Assembly: GCA_003142185.1 (NCBI GenBank)
Contig: PLOR01000021.1
Location: forward strand, 182,102 to 246,101
Source: Bryobacterales bacterium
Lineage (GTDB): Bacteria > Acidobacteriota > Terriglobia > Bryobacterales > Bryobacteraceae
Direction of reading: 5' to 3'
Length of the DNA stretch: 64,000 nucleotides
Below, piece after piece: positions 39,455-48,374 of the stretch (within the stretch, counting starts at the first letter, position 1; each line of letters begins with the position of its first letter). The translations under genes were made by a program, and so were the position numbers. A model generated the notes under the pieces. That model had not been told where the DNA came from and ran no database searches. It saw nothing but the letters and a program-made list of their open reading frames with translations.

Positions 39455-40208
39455 CGCAGGCAACAGCAACATCACAATCGGCGCTTTTGAAGGCAGCAAG
39501 CTGCTCTGCCAATGGCGGCTGCGCACCGTCCACAAGCAGACCGCCGATGAGTGGGGCATCTTGTTGCACAATCTGTTTTCGCCGGTGAACCTCAATATCG
39601 AGGCCGTCGACGGTATCGTCATCTCCAGCGTCGTGCCGCCCATCGATTCCACCTTGGCTGCCATGACGCTGCGCTACTTCCACACGGAAGCTGTCTTCGT
39701 CGGCCCGAAAACCGATCTGGGGATCGGTATCCTTTACGATAATCCCAGCGAAGTGGGCGCGGACCGCCTGGTGAACGGCGTCGCCGGCTTCCGCAAGTAC
39801 GGCGGCCCGTGCGTGATCGTCGATTTCGGCACCACCATCAACTTTGATGTGGTTTCGCGCGATGGCGATTACCTGGGCGGCGCGATTGCGGTGGGCGTCG
39901 GCATCGCCGTCGAAGCCCTCTTCGCCAGAACCGCGCGCCTGCCGCTGGTGGAGTTCCGGCCGCCGAAAACCGTGATCGGCACCAACACTGTGGCCAGCAT
40001 GCAGTCGGGATTATATTATGGCGCGGTGGGAATGGTCGATGGCATCCTGGAGCGCATCATCAAGCAACTGGGCCCCGATACGAAGACCGTCGCTACCGGC
40101 GGCCAGGCCGGCCTGGTGGTTTCCGGCTCGCGCTATTTGAAGGTGGTCGACGAACATCTGACGCTGGAAGGCCTGCAAATGATCTGGGAGCGGTTGCACC
40201 GGCCGTGA
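39438..40208 (+). CDS. coaX: type III pantothenate kinase
   Basis: 256 aa. First step of CoA synthesis. MLLALDAGNSNITIGAFEG is the phosphate-binding loop of the ASKHA fold, followed by GADRLVNGVAGFRKYG, VIVDFGTTINFDVV and VATGGQAGLV. The start is the GTG at 39438, preceded by GGGAGG at 6 bases; it overlaps the birA end by 17 bases. Confidence 0.92.
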   Translation: MLLALDAGNSNITIGAFEGSKLLCQWRLRTVHKQTADEWGILLHNLFSPVNLNIEAVDGIVISSVVPPIDSTLAAMTLRYFHTEAVFVGPKTDLGIGILYDNPSEVGADRLVNGVAGFRKYGGPCVIVDFGTTINFDVVSRDGDYLGGAIAVGVGIAVEALFARTARLPLVEFRPPKTVIGTNTVASMQSGLYYGAVGMVDGILERIIKQLGPDTKTVATGGQAGLVVSGSRYLKVVDEHLTLEGLQMIWERLHRP

Positions 40209-40885
40209 CGCCCGAGCCCGATTTTCTGCGCAACTATTTCAACTACTTCACCGAAGTGGAGGAGCACTTCCAGCGCGCCCGCGGCACCGCGCTGTTTCTG
40301 ATGTCGCCGCTCGATTGGGCGCTGGTGGAAACCTGGAAGAATGCAGGTGTCCCGCTCGAAGCCGTGCTGCGCGGCATTGATGCCGCCTTCGAGAAGTGGC
40401 GCGGCCGCCGGGTGAAAACGCAGATGGTGAACTCGCTTGCCTTCTGCGCGCAAGCGGTTCTCACCGAGGCCCAGCTCATGGCCGCCCAGCCCGACCCGCG
40501 CGCGCGCCGCGAAGCCCCGCCGTCGTTTCCGTTGGAAGATTTGCGCGCCTATCTCGAATCGAACGCCGCCGCGTTGCGCGAAGCCCACCCGGAAATCGCC
40601 GCTACTCTGGCGCGCTTGGCCGCCGAAGCAGAGGAGCATTATCAAGACCTGGAAGACTTGGAACGCCGCCTCACGGTTCTCGAAGAGAAAATGATCGCCG
40701 CCGCCCGCTCCCGCCAAAGCGACGACGACTTACTCCAAGCCCGCCGCGACTTAGACACCCAGTTACGCCCCTACCGCGGCAAAATGACCGCCGACCAACT
40801 GTCGATGTTAGAACGCCAATACCTGGAGCGCAGCCTGCTAGAGAAATCCAGGCTGCCAAGGTTGAGCTTGTTCTATATGAGGTAG
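40205..40885 (+). CDS. conserved-looking protein of unknown function
   Basis: 226 aa. MTPEPDFLRNYFNYFTEVEE, then GTALFLMSPLDWALVETWKN, GVPLEAVLRGIDAAFEKW and a long coiled-coil-like helix (about residues 120-200, rich in E, A and R). Soluble. Last gene of the valS-birA-coaX cluster; its GTG overlaps the coaX stop (GTGA). No family name recalled. Context with essential genes suggests a housekeeping role. Confidence 0.65.
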   Translation: MTPEPDFLRNYFNYFTEVEEHFQRARGTALFLMSPLDWALVETWKNAGVPLEAVLRGIDAAFEKWRGRRVKTQMVNSLAFCAQAVLTEAQLMAAQPDPRARREAPPSFPLEDLRAYLESNAAALREAHPEIAATLARLAAEAEEHYQDLEDLERRLTVLEEKMIAAARSRQSDDDLLQARRDLDTQLRPYRGKMTADQLSMLERQYLERSLLEKSRLPRLSLFYMR

Positions 40886-40908
40886 GGCACGCCGGCGGTG
40901 CTAGTCCG

Positions 40909-41355
40909 CTACACTTGTGGGTTGATGATAATCTGCTTGCTTGCGGCCCGGCTCAGTTCCACGCGGTATTCCTTCCGCACCTTATTTGAGGGACGCTTGA
41001 CCTCCTCCTGAGCATCAACGTCGATACATTTCAGTTCAGTGTGAGAATAGTTTAGAGGCAACGGATTGTGCTCAAGATCAAAATTCAACGTCCGCCCGTC
41101 GCCGGTAGGCAGGCACATCCGAGTTTGAGCTGCTGTCACGGCGAACACTCCCCAGCCCTCGAATCTTCGGTCCTCCTGATCGTGCCAAAGGACGTCTTCT
41201 GGCTCGCTTAGGCTCTGGCGATTGAAAGACGTTCGCGGGAACGGCAGTCCGATGTTAGAAAGCACATTCTGGACGAAGTGTTCAGCCTGAAACCTGCGGT
41301 AGACTTCTTCGCTCGCAGGGAATTCCGGCTGCGGGCCCCTCTCGCCAGTTATCAT
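40909..41355 (-). CDS. unknown protein, third gene of the TIGR04255 cassette
   Basis: 148 aa from the ATG at 41355, 13 bases after the previous stop (an in-frame start at 41463 would overlap the neighbour by about 95 bases). MITGERGPQPEFPASEEVYR, AEHFVQNVLSNIGLPFPRTS, DEDRRFEGWGVFAVTAA-like and a basic C-terminus (NKVRKEYRVELSRAASKQI). No recognised family or transmembrane part. Less GC-rich than the flanking housekeeping genes. Confidence 0.55.
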   Translation of the reverse strand: MITGERGPQPEFPASEEVYRRFQAEHFVQNVLSNIGLPFPRTSFNRQSLSEPEDVLWHDQEDRRFEGWGVFAVTAAQTRMCLPTGDGRTLNFDLEHNPLPLNYSHTELKCIDVDAQEEVKRPSNKVRKEYRVELSRAASKQIIINPQV

Positions 41356-41368
41356 CCGGGCGGGGCGT

Positions 41369-41893
41369 TCACGCTGAGAGGTGGGCACGAATCTGTTTGA
41401 TGGCCTCGGTGATTGAAGCATCGTCGGACTCGAGGTCCCAGATACGAGCCTCAGAATCGCCACGATAGGTTGTTGCTAGCATCTCTCCATCATTGAAGAT
41501 CTCGATGTCGGCGTACTTCTCGCCCTCAACAAAACAAATACCGACTCCACCCTCCGCTGAGGCCGCCACCTTGCTCGGCGGCATGTTTGATTGTTGTAAA
41601 ATCGACAAGATATGTTTGGCGATTGAAGCGGAAGCTGGCGTGGGCGCTTCCGCACCATAGCTGTCCCACCCGTACTGCAGCCCCGCGGTCTTCTGAAGCT
41701 CATTCAATGCCGCGATAAATCGATCTTGATTGCTCAAATACATGCTCCGCTCCCTTGCCTGCAGGATAATCTCCCGCATGTTTCTGTATGCCTCGGTGAC
41801 GGGCTGGGAAAACGTCTCGTATATCGGCGGGTGAAGTAGTCGATCCGCCTGAAGCAGATCCGCGATTTCTTGTTGCGGCACTGGCAAAGGCAT
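41369..41893 (-). CDS. unknown protein, second gene of the TIGR04255 cassette
   Basis: 174 aa. MPLPVPQQEIADLLQADRLL, then a helical region, LQYGWDSYGAEAPTPASASI, ILQQSNMPPSKVAASAEGGV, ICFVEGEKYADIEIFNDGEM and a short helix. The GWDSYGA and ASAEGGV...IEIFNDG pattern recurs in small accessory proteins I remember without a function. The start is one base after the previous stop, so translational coupling is very likely. Confidence 0.65.
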   Translation of the reverse strand: MPLPVPQQEIADLLQADRLLHPPIYETFSQPVTEAYRNMREIILQARERSMYLSNQDRFIAALNELQKTAGLQYGWDSYGAEAPTPASASIAKHILSILQQSNMPPSKVAASAEGGVGICFVEGEKYADIEIFNDGEMLATTYRGDSEARIWDLESDDASITEAIKQIRAHLSA

Positions 41894-41894
41894 G

Positions 41895-42644
41895 TTAGCT
41901 TATTAGCCTCCGTGTAGCATCGGTGATGCAACCCTCAAAGACGTCGTTCTTTCTGTCACGAAGCAACTCCAGGAAGTCCCAAGCTTTCTTATCGTCGGTA
42001 AGCTTTAAGTCTCGCCCAAAAACGTCGATGTCCAGGACAACCGGGCAAACGTTCGTTGCCGTTGTAGGGATCATAGCCTCGGTTAACACGAGGTGTGCAC
42101 CGATGTCACTTTGCGGCTGCTCGAGGCGCATGAAAAAGGTCGACAGCCCCTGCTCCAGATCCGACGACACCTGAGGGGTCGTCCTCAAATAGTCAGCGAA
42201 ATCGTCCATCGGAAGCGGTATGTCGATCTGATTTATGTATCTCACCGCTACCCTCGTCATCTGAATTGGCTTCACCGCCGAACGATAGAGCTCCCAAAGC
42301 CGTCTGGCCTCGGTACGCAGATCCTCCCAGGTCTGATAAGGAGAGAGCCTGCTAAACGTGAATCCGTCGCGCCGAACCTGCACCACCTGCCTGCCGTCAG
42401 TACTGATGAAGGCGAATCCCCGAAGCGTTTGAGTCGTCCTCGCGGGGCCAGCCTGAGATGCGCTGAACTCAGCCTGCATCTGAACATCAAAACCCTCATT
42501 CTTGACCGGGTATTGAGATGCAATCGAGGCGTGGAACTCTTCGAGTTGGCCAGGATCAAAGCCCGCCGGCAAATCCACTTGGATATCGATCAACGCCTCG
42601 GTGATCGGTGCGCGCGAATAATGCCTGGGCGGCTTTACAGGCAT
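41895..42644 (-). CDS. TIGR04255-like family protein, first gene of the cassette
   Basis: 249 aa. MPVKPPRHYSRAPITEALID, then QTLRGFAFISTDGRQVVQVR, GFTFSRLSPYQTWEDLRTEA, VAVRYINQIDIPLPMDDF and a C-terminal DKKAWDFLELLRDRKNDVFE. The opening PITEALIDIQV and the FTFSRLSPYxxW core are those of TIGR04255, a named family with no established function. Soluble. It starts 41 bases downstream of its -10 and heads a three-gene unit. Confidence 0.75.
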   Translation of the reverse strand: MPVKPPRHYSRAPITEALIDIQVDLPAGFDPGQLEEFHASIASQYPVKNEGFDVQMQAEFSASQAGPARTTQTLRGFAFISTDGRQVVQVRRDGFTFSRLSPYQTWEDLRTEARRLWELYRSAVKPIQMTRVAVRYINQIDIPLPMDDFADYLRTTPQVSSDLEQGLSTFFMRLEQPQSDIGAHLVLTEAMIPTTATNVCPVVLDIDVFGRDLKLTDDKKAWDFLELLRDRKNDVFEGCITDATRRLIS

Positions 42645-42691
42645 TAGGTGTTCTCCATCGTCAGAAAGACGAACGGCTCCACTCCGGCTTT

Positions 42692-42719
42692 ATTGTACCA
42701 GAAGCGTCAACAATATCAA
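42692..42719 (-). promoter_or_regulatory. promoter of the TIGR04255 cassette
   Basis: Minus-strand TTGATA (42714-42719), a 16-base spacer and TACAAT (42692-42697). It gives the cassette a promoter of its own, separate from the symporter gene behind it. Confidence 0.5.
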
Positions 42720-42761
42720 TGGCCTTCTGGTCCTTGGGTCCTTCGGGGGAATGCCGCACTG

Positions 42762-44648
42762 TTAATCCCCCGCCCCCACCGCCCTTGCCTCGTCCGCCGC
42801 GATCTCCGCGTTCACCTTGCACATATGGTCGTACCAGGTGTACTTCAAAATGACGGACGTCACGCCGACCACGGCCAGGCAATACCAGATGGCGGGAATG
42901 TTGGTGCGAATCACGATGTAGATCGGAAGCGCGACCAGCGCCACCTGCCACACCACGCCCACGACGATGTTGAACATGTCGCGCGGAAAATCCTGGTTCG
43001 GCTGGAACGTCGGATACTGCGCCATCACTTTGGCCTTAACCGGGCCCCAGAAACCCCACGGACGCACGCGGCGGTAGAACTCCATCAGAACTGCGTCCTC
43101 CTCTGGTTGGGTGAGCAGGGTGCCGAGCAGGCAGCCAATCATGCCGACCACGAACACCAACCCGAATCCGAGAGAGACCTCCAGGTTCAACGTGTGCAGG
43201 CTCGCATAGTTCTGCAACGAGGGAATCCTGGTCAGGATACCGGGAATCGTCACCGAGGCCGTGATGCCGGTCACCATACCCCAGAAGTAACCGTACCCGT
43301 TGAAGCGCCACCAATACCACTTCAGGAGGTTGGAGGCCGTGTAACCGCCCCATAAGCCGGAGACAATCCAGATCACCACCGAATTCACTGAAGAGACGAA
43401 CCAGCCGATGAGAACTCCGATCACCACCACTAGGAACGAGCTGAGGTAGCTCAGCCGCACGTACGTCCGCGGGTTCGCGTTCGGATTGATATAGCGCTTA
43501 TAGATGTCGTTGACGAAGTACGGTGGCGCTGCATTGACAGTCGCGGCGAAGTTAGACATGTAGGCTGCCAGCAAGCCGGCGATCAAGAATCCAAGCAGGC
43601 CCGCCGGGACGAAACGCCCCAGCGCGTAGGGCAACACCAGCTCGAAATCCACCTTGTTTCCCATGCCCCTGAGCTGGTCGCTGAAGAAGACGACGGCCAG
43701 AATGGTCAGCCCGGTGATCAGGAAGTAGCGCGGGAACGTGAGCACCACGTTGACCCAGCCGCTCATCATGGAAGCCTCGCGCGGATTCTTCGACGAGAGC
43801 ACGCGCTGCATGTCGTAATTGGGGGCGGGGCCGGCCGCGCTGATGAGCACTCCCTTGAACAGCAGCGCCATGACGAAGAAGCCGAACAAGCCGTAGCCAT
43901 CCTCGGCGATCTTGGTGTTGGCGGCCGGCAGCAGCGTGGACCAATCCAGGTTGAGATGCCAGCCGAAGAAGAGGTTATCCCAACCTGCGGGAACGTATTT
44001 GGTCAATGTCCCTGGCGCGATTTTCATCATGGCGATGATGCCGACCGCGAAGGAGGCGATGGAAAGAATGCAGAACTGGAGCACTTCGGTGACCACTACG
44101 CTGAACATCCCGCCCTTGATGACGTAAACGGTCGTGATGGCGATCAGGATCAGCGCGTATTGGTTGGGGCTCAGATGCCACGGCAGGAAGTTGGCGGCGA
44201 ATTTTCCAATGCCCTTGAATCCGTAAGTGAAGAAACCGATGATGCCGAGGAAGGCGTAGACCACCACGATGATGTGCGCAAGCTGCGCACCGCGGCCCTT
44301 GCCGAACCGCGTCTGAATCCAATCGGCGCCGGTCATCGCGTTGGAACGGCGCAGCCAGCTCGAAAGGAACACCATCAGAAAGATCTGATTGAAGGTAGGC
44401 CACAGCCACGGAATCCACACGCTCTTCACGCCGTAGACGAACGCCCAGTACACCAGCAGCATGGTGCCGCTGACGTCGAACATGCCGGAGGCGTTCGAAA
44501 TGCCCAGCACGTACCACGGCATAGTGTTGCCGCCCAAAAAGTAAGCCTTCATGTCGCGGGAAGCGCGATGGGAAACCCAATAGCCCACCACAACCGTGGT
44601 GGCCAGATAAAGGACGATAATCGCTATGTCGATAACATGCAGGTGCAT
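42762..44648 (-). CDS. sodium:solute symporter (SSS) family transporter
   Basis: 628 aa, about 14 membrane helices. MHLHVIDIAIIVLYLATTVV, SRDMKAYFLGGNTMPWYVLG, SNASGMFDVSGTMLLVYWAF and AAYMSNFAATVNAAPPYFVND are classic SSS features, including the helix 1 Na+-site region and the helix 8 serine-rich site. The closest types carry sugars, polyols or acids. No solute can be assigned. The 44649-44824 gap holds its promoter region. Confidence 0.88.
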   Translation of the reverse strand: MHLHVIDIAIIVLYLATTVVVGYWVSHRASRDMKAYFLGGNTMPWYVLGISNASGMFDVSGTMLLVYWAFVYGVKSVWIPWLWPTFNQIFLMVFLSSWLRRSNAMTGADWIQTRFGKGRGAQLAHIIVVVYAFLGIIGFFTYGFKGIGKFAANFLPWHLSPNQYALILIAITTVYVIKGGMFSVVVTEVLQFCILSIASFAVGIIAMMKIAPGTLTKYVPAGWDNLFFGWHLNLDWSTLLPAANTKIAEDGYGLFGFFVMALLFKGVLISAAGPAPNYDMQRVLSSKNPREASMMSGWVNVVLTFPRYFLITGLTILAVVFFSDQLRGMGNKVDFELVLPYALGRFVPAGLLGFLIAGLLAAYMSNFAATVNAAPPYFVNDIYKRYINPNANPRTYVRLSYLSSFLVVVIGVLIGWFVSSVNSVVIWIVSGLWGGYTASNLLKWYWWRFNGYGYFWGMVTGITASVTIPGILTRIPSLQNYASLHTLNLEVSLGFGLVFVVGMIGCLLGTLLTQPEEDAVLMEFYRRVRPWGFWGPVKAKVMAQYPTFQPNQDFPRDMFNIVVGVVWQVALVALPIYIVIRTNIPAIWYCLAVVGVTSVILKYTWYDHMCKVNAEIAADEARAVGAGD

Positions 44649-44824
44649 CCGGGACCTAACCTCTCACGGCCCGCAACCGGTCGTTACACGTGGGTGCAGG
44701 CACACTCATTGCGGCCCGCGCCAGAGCCGCTCGTTGAACCAAGCATCATAACAGAATGGGTGCGGGAGAAATGGGCCTGTTTATATGTCAAAATCTCGCG
44801 TGCGCTGGAGGCGGACCTGGAAGG

Positions 44825-46021
44825 CTAATTGGCGGGGACTTGCGCGGTCATTTTTTCGGCTTCCGCGAGACGCGACCGCGCGTCGGCTGCATCATCGGCA
44901 TTGGGCGTCAGTTGAAGGTAGGCGCGAAGATGTTCGACAGCCGCGCTGTAGTCTTTCCGGCCGGCCAGGATCACTCCCGTCATGCGTTCAATCTCCGGAA
45001 AGGCGTGCCGCGAATCGAGCGCTTGCGCCCGCTCGATGTTCCGCTCGGCTGTCTCCGGTTTGTGCAGATTGTAATTGGCCACGGCGGCGTACAGGAACAG
45101 TTGCGGATAATCGACCGGATCCAGTTCCAGCGCTTTGGCGCTGAGGTCGGCTAGTTCCTGCCACTTTCGGTCCCACAACGCCACGGTGGCCAACTGAAGG
45201 TATGGATCGACCTGCTTGGGGTCGGCGTGGAGCGCCCGCTCGAACGAGGCGCGGCCGGAATCGAGACCCCCGCTGGCCACCTCCAGCTTGCCGAGTTCGC
45301 ACCACGCGGCGGCAAATTCCGGGTAGACCGCGACCGCTTTCTCGAGGCGCTGCTTGGCCCGATCGGTCTTTCCGGCCGTGGCTTCCTGCTGCGCGCGCTC
45401 GAAGAGTTTGCGAGCTGCTTTGGGGACCGCCAGCGATTGGGCGGTAACCACGGCGCCGTCACCTTGCGCCCCGTTGGGCCGGATAAGGATCACTCCGAGA
45501 TCCGGGTTGTCCATCAAATGTAGTTGCTTGATCGGCAAGCTCGACGAATGGTAGCCGGCCAACACGGCCCGCAACTCGCAATCGAGCAGCCTTTTGTCGG
45601 TAGTGAGGGAGGCGCCGGCCTCATCGCCGAGGGAAGGCAAAACCTGAACTGGCGCGGTAACCGAAGGCGAAAGCCGATCCTGCTCGCTGGCATCCTGGGA
45701 GACCGTTGCGGTGGAACCGAAATGGATTCCGAAATAGCCCTGGGCGTCGGTGAAGCCTTCGGAATGGGCAATCGAATTGCAAACGCGCGAGACCTGGGCC
45801 GGATGCGGCGGCGGCGATCCATTCTCCAGTAGCACGCGGCCCGTGAGCAGGACCGGTGCATGGGTCAGAGCGGTAGGAACGAGCGCAGCACCGGCGGCGG
45901 CAGCGGCCATCGCCTCGGAAGAATTGGCGCCGCTTGGCAGTCCCTGACTCCGCGCCGGCCCGAGCGGCGACAGCGCCGCAACGAGCAACACCAGCGTCCG
46001 CGTTCTTTCGAAGCGGGTCAC
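44825..46021 (-). CDS. secreted TPR protein with carboxypeptidase-regulatory-like domain
   Basis: 398 aa. Signal-like N-terminus RTRTLVLLVAALSPLGPARS. Residues about 55-180 resemble a carboxypeptidase-regulatory beta domain (LLTGRVLLENGSPPPHPAQV, TDAQGYFGIHF). From about 200 there are four or five TPR units (AARKLFERAQQEATAGKTDR, AWCELGKLEVASGGLDSGRA, ASFERALHADPKQVDPYLQL). Probably periplasmic and involved in protein interaction. Confidence 0.75.
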   Translation of the reverse strand: MTRFERTRTLVLLVAALSPLGPARSQGLPSGANSSEAMAAAAAGAALVPTALTHAPVLLTGRVLLENGSPPPHPAQVSRVCNSIAHSEGFTDAQGYFGIHFGSTATVSQDASEQDRLSPSVTAPVQVLPSLGDEAGASLTTDKRLLDCELRAVLAGYHSSSLPIKQLHLMDNPDLGVILIRPNGAQGDGAVVTAQSLAVPKAARKLFERAQQEATAGKTDRAKQRLEKAVAVYPEFAAAWCELGKLEVASGGLDSGRASFERALHADPKQVDPYLQLATVALWDRKWQELADLSAKALELDPVDYPQLFLYAAVANYNLHKPETAERNIERAQALDSRHAFPEIERMTGVILAGRKDYSAAVEHLRAYLQLTPNADDAADARSRLAEAEKMTAQVPAN

Positions 46022-46087
46022 CCGGCACTTCCCTCCTGGATCGCTGACGATATTATGTCACGAATGGAGGCCGCTGGATATGGCCAA

Positions 46088-46113
46088 GTGAGGCAGGTCC
46101 CCGACCTGCCATC
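46088..46113 (+). repeat. repeat family B
   Basis: GTGAGGCAGGTCCCCG followed by ACCTGCCATC, in the gap between the TPR gene start and the Ppx/GppA gene end. Confidence 0.65.
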
Positions 46114-46164
46114 GCCCTATTTACATTCATCAACTAACCCGCCAACTCTCCCGCGCACCCTGGA

Positions 46165-47694
46165 TCATCGCGCCCGCACCAGCGTAAGGGTGCGGTTGAA
46201 AACCTGCTGAAACGTGCCGGCGGCGCGCTCGGCGCCCCACTGTTCCAGGTCGATGTCGCCGGTCGAATGAACCAGCAGCGTCACCTCGCCGTTCTGCACG
46301 CGGCAGGTCAGGCTCTCGATGCGCCGCTCCGGCCCGCGCACCATGTTGTCGGCCAGCCGCAGCAGCGGGATCAAAACCGTCAATGCGCGCTTTTCCTCCG
46401 GCGCCAGGGATTGAAAGGCGGTGTGCACCGGGTTGGGTAGTGCTTTTCGGTGATACCGGCACAGCGCTGCCACCAGCACGCGCTCGCGCTCGGTGAAGCC
46501 CGGCATGTCCGAGTTCGCCACCACATAATACGAGTGCTTGTGATGGCTGGAACTGGAGATGTAGTGGCCGACGTCGAGCAGGTGGGCGGCGGCTTCGAGC
46601 AGTTTGCCCGCCGCCGGCGGCAGGCGATGCAGCGGGTGCAGCGCCGTGAACAACAGGCCGGCGATGTGCGCCACGCTCCGCGCGTGTTCCACCGGTACCC
46701 CGTAGCGGCGGCCCATATCCTCCACCTCCCGGCGCTGCTCGCGGGTGAGGCGGGATAGCTCCGCGCCCACGTTGCGCGCCGCCAGGTCCGCAATCACGCC
46801 ATCGCGGACCCCCGCGCGCGAGTAGTATATGGCCGGCAAGTGGAACCGCTCCAGGAACGTCAGCAGCACCGCCATGCCGGGCACGATGATTTCGGCGCGG
46901 CGCGGCCCGATGCCGGTCACTTTGCGGCGGCCCGCCAGGCTCAACCCGGCCAGCTTCCAAAAGAGCTTGCGGACCTGCGCCGTGGAAATGCGCAAGCGGT
47001 CGATTTCGTCGCGCCGCGACCGCGGCAGCCGCGCCACCGCCGCGGCCACCGCCGATGCCGTGGCCGATGTGCCGATCGCGCGCTCCCACTTGGCCGGTCC
47101 CAGCCGCCGCACCACGCTCGATAGCTTGTCCTCGATGAACTCCTGCATCTGGTGCAGTTGCCGCGGCGACGGCGGATCGTCCTTGAGGAAGATCTCGCGC
47201 AGCCGCACGGCCCCCAGCGGTTTCGAAAACCCCGTGTGCAGGCCGTTGTCCTGGCTGGCAACGATTTCCGCGCTGCCGCCACCGATATCGCAGATCAGCA
47301 CCCGCCGCTCGCCCTGCGGCCAGACGCTCTCCACGCCCAGGTGAATCAGCCGCGCCTCCTCGCGGCCGGAGATGATTTCCACGTGCGTCCCGGCCGCCTC
47401 CGAAGCCCGTTCCAGAAATTCGCGCTGGTTTCGCGTGTCGCGGATGGCGCTGGTGGCTACCGCCCGCACTCCCACCACCGCCAGCTTGCGGTAGAGCGCG
47501 GCCATCCGCACCAGCACCGCGCAGGTCGCCTTGATCGCTTCCTCGCTTACCGCGCCGTTGCGAAACACGCTTTCGCCCAAACGCGTCACTTCGCGGTCGG
47601 AGGCCAACACACGGGTTGGCTGCCCGCCGGCAACCTCGGCCGCTTCCATGCGGATGGAGTTGCTGCCGATGTCGATGGCTGCGTAGCGGGGCAC
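46165..47694 (-). CDS. ppx: Ppx/GppA-family phosphatase with HD domain
   Basis: 509 aa. Hydrolyses polyphosphate and/or pppGpp. ASKHA domain: YAAIDIGSNSIRMEAAEV, VRAVATSAIRDTRNQREFLE, IISGREEARLIHLGV and ICDIGGGSAEIV. C-terminal HD region: LLEAAAHLLDVGHYIS and KHSYYVVANSDMPGFTE, as in E. coli Ppx/GppA. The GTG start at 47694 has TAGATT 8 bases upstream and no clear SD. Confidence 0.9.
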   Translation of the reverse strand: MPRYAAIDIGSNSIRMEAAEVAGGQPTRVLASDREVTRLGESVFRNGAVSEEAIKATCAVLVRMAALYRKLAVVGVRAVATSAIRDTRNQREFLERASEAAGTHVEIISGREEARLIHLGVESVWPQGERRVLICDIGGGSAEIVASQDNGLHTGFSKPLGAVRLREIFLKDDPPSPRQLHQMQEFIEDKLSSVVRRLGPAKWERAIGTSATASAVAAAVARLPRSRRDEIDRLRISTAQVRKLFWKLAGLSLAGRRKVTGIGPRRAEIIVPGMAVLLTFLERFHLPAIYYSRAGVRDGVIADLAARNVGAELSRLTREQRREVEDMGRRYGVPVEHARSVAHIAGLLFTALHPLHRLPPAAGKLLEAAAHLLDVGHYISSSSHHKHSYYVVANSDMPGFTERERVLVAALCRYHRKALPNPVHTAFQSLAPEEKRALTVLIPLLRLADNMVRGPERRIESLTCRVQNGEVTLLVHSTGDIDLEQWGAERAAGTFQQVFNRTLTLVRAR

Positions 47695-47791
47695 TTATCT
47701 TCAATCTAATCGACAGCAGCCTCGGGTAGGGCATGCTTTAGCTTGCCCGTTTGTTTTTTTTCGCGTAACAAAAACGTAACACACCCGGAAA

Positions 47792-47818
47792 GTGGGGCAG
47801 GTCCCCGACCTGCCAACC
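47792..47818 (+). repeat. repeat family B
   Basis: GTGGGGCAGGTCCCCG then ACCTGCCAACC, identical to the copy at 13014, here intergenic upstream of the ppx gene. Confidence 0.7.
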
Positions 47819-47884
47819 GCCCGCTTGCGGGTGGCGTTTTCCACACCACGGTCCCCAATCGACGGCCTGGAGTCCCCGCTCATC

Positions 47885-48289
47885 CTATCCCAACCCTTTT
47901 CGCTGCTCCCATCCATCGCGGACAACCAGCGCGAGAATCACCGGGAGCACTATCACCACGCCGACGCTGATCCAATCCACTCGCCCTGCCGTCTGCCACT
48001 GGTTCCAGGCACCCCGCCCGTGTGAGCGCAGCGAATGTAACGTGAGCAGCGCGAACGGGAAGGCAAGCCACCACGGCCTCCGCAGCAGCAGCCAGGCAAA
48101 GGTCAAATCGATTCCCACAAACAGGACATGGCGCCATTGCTCCCCGCGGATTCCGAGCGCGGGTGCCGCTGCGGCTACGAGATGATATATTGCCGCCAGC
48201 AGGAAAACCGTCGCACAAACCTGGAATTGCCGCCCAGAGCCGAGTCGCGAACGGATTTGTCTCGTAGACCATGAGCCTATCACAGCCAC
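47885..48289 (-). CDS. membrane protein of unknown function
   Basis: 134 aa, GTG start. Three or four hydrophobic segments: FQVCATVFLLAAIYHLVAAA, HVLFVGIDLTFAWLLLRRPW, LAFPFALLTLHSL and VDWISVGVVIVLPVILALVV. No family recognised. Divergent from the ferredoxin-methyltransferase gene. Confidence 0.55.
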   Translation of the reverse strand: MAVIGSWSTRQIRSRLGSGRQFQVCATVFLLAAIYHLVAAAAPALGIRGEQWRHVLFVGIDLTFAWLLLRRPWWLAFPFALLTLHSLRSHGRGAWNQWQTAGRVDWISVGVVIVLPVILALVVRDGWEQRKGLG

Positions 48290-48374
48290 GCGACGCCCCC
48301 GCTCCTACTCGCGATAGCCGGCAGCCAGGCCCTCTGGTAACGCCCTCTGTTAAGCTCAGGGGCGGAGGGATCTC

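Noticed and set aside
46130..47734. 534-residue frame overlapping the Ppx/GppA gene
   Set aside because: Same strand, other frame, Gly/Arg/Ala-rich low-complexity product; the Ppx/GppA frame has all family motifs.
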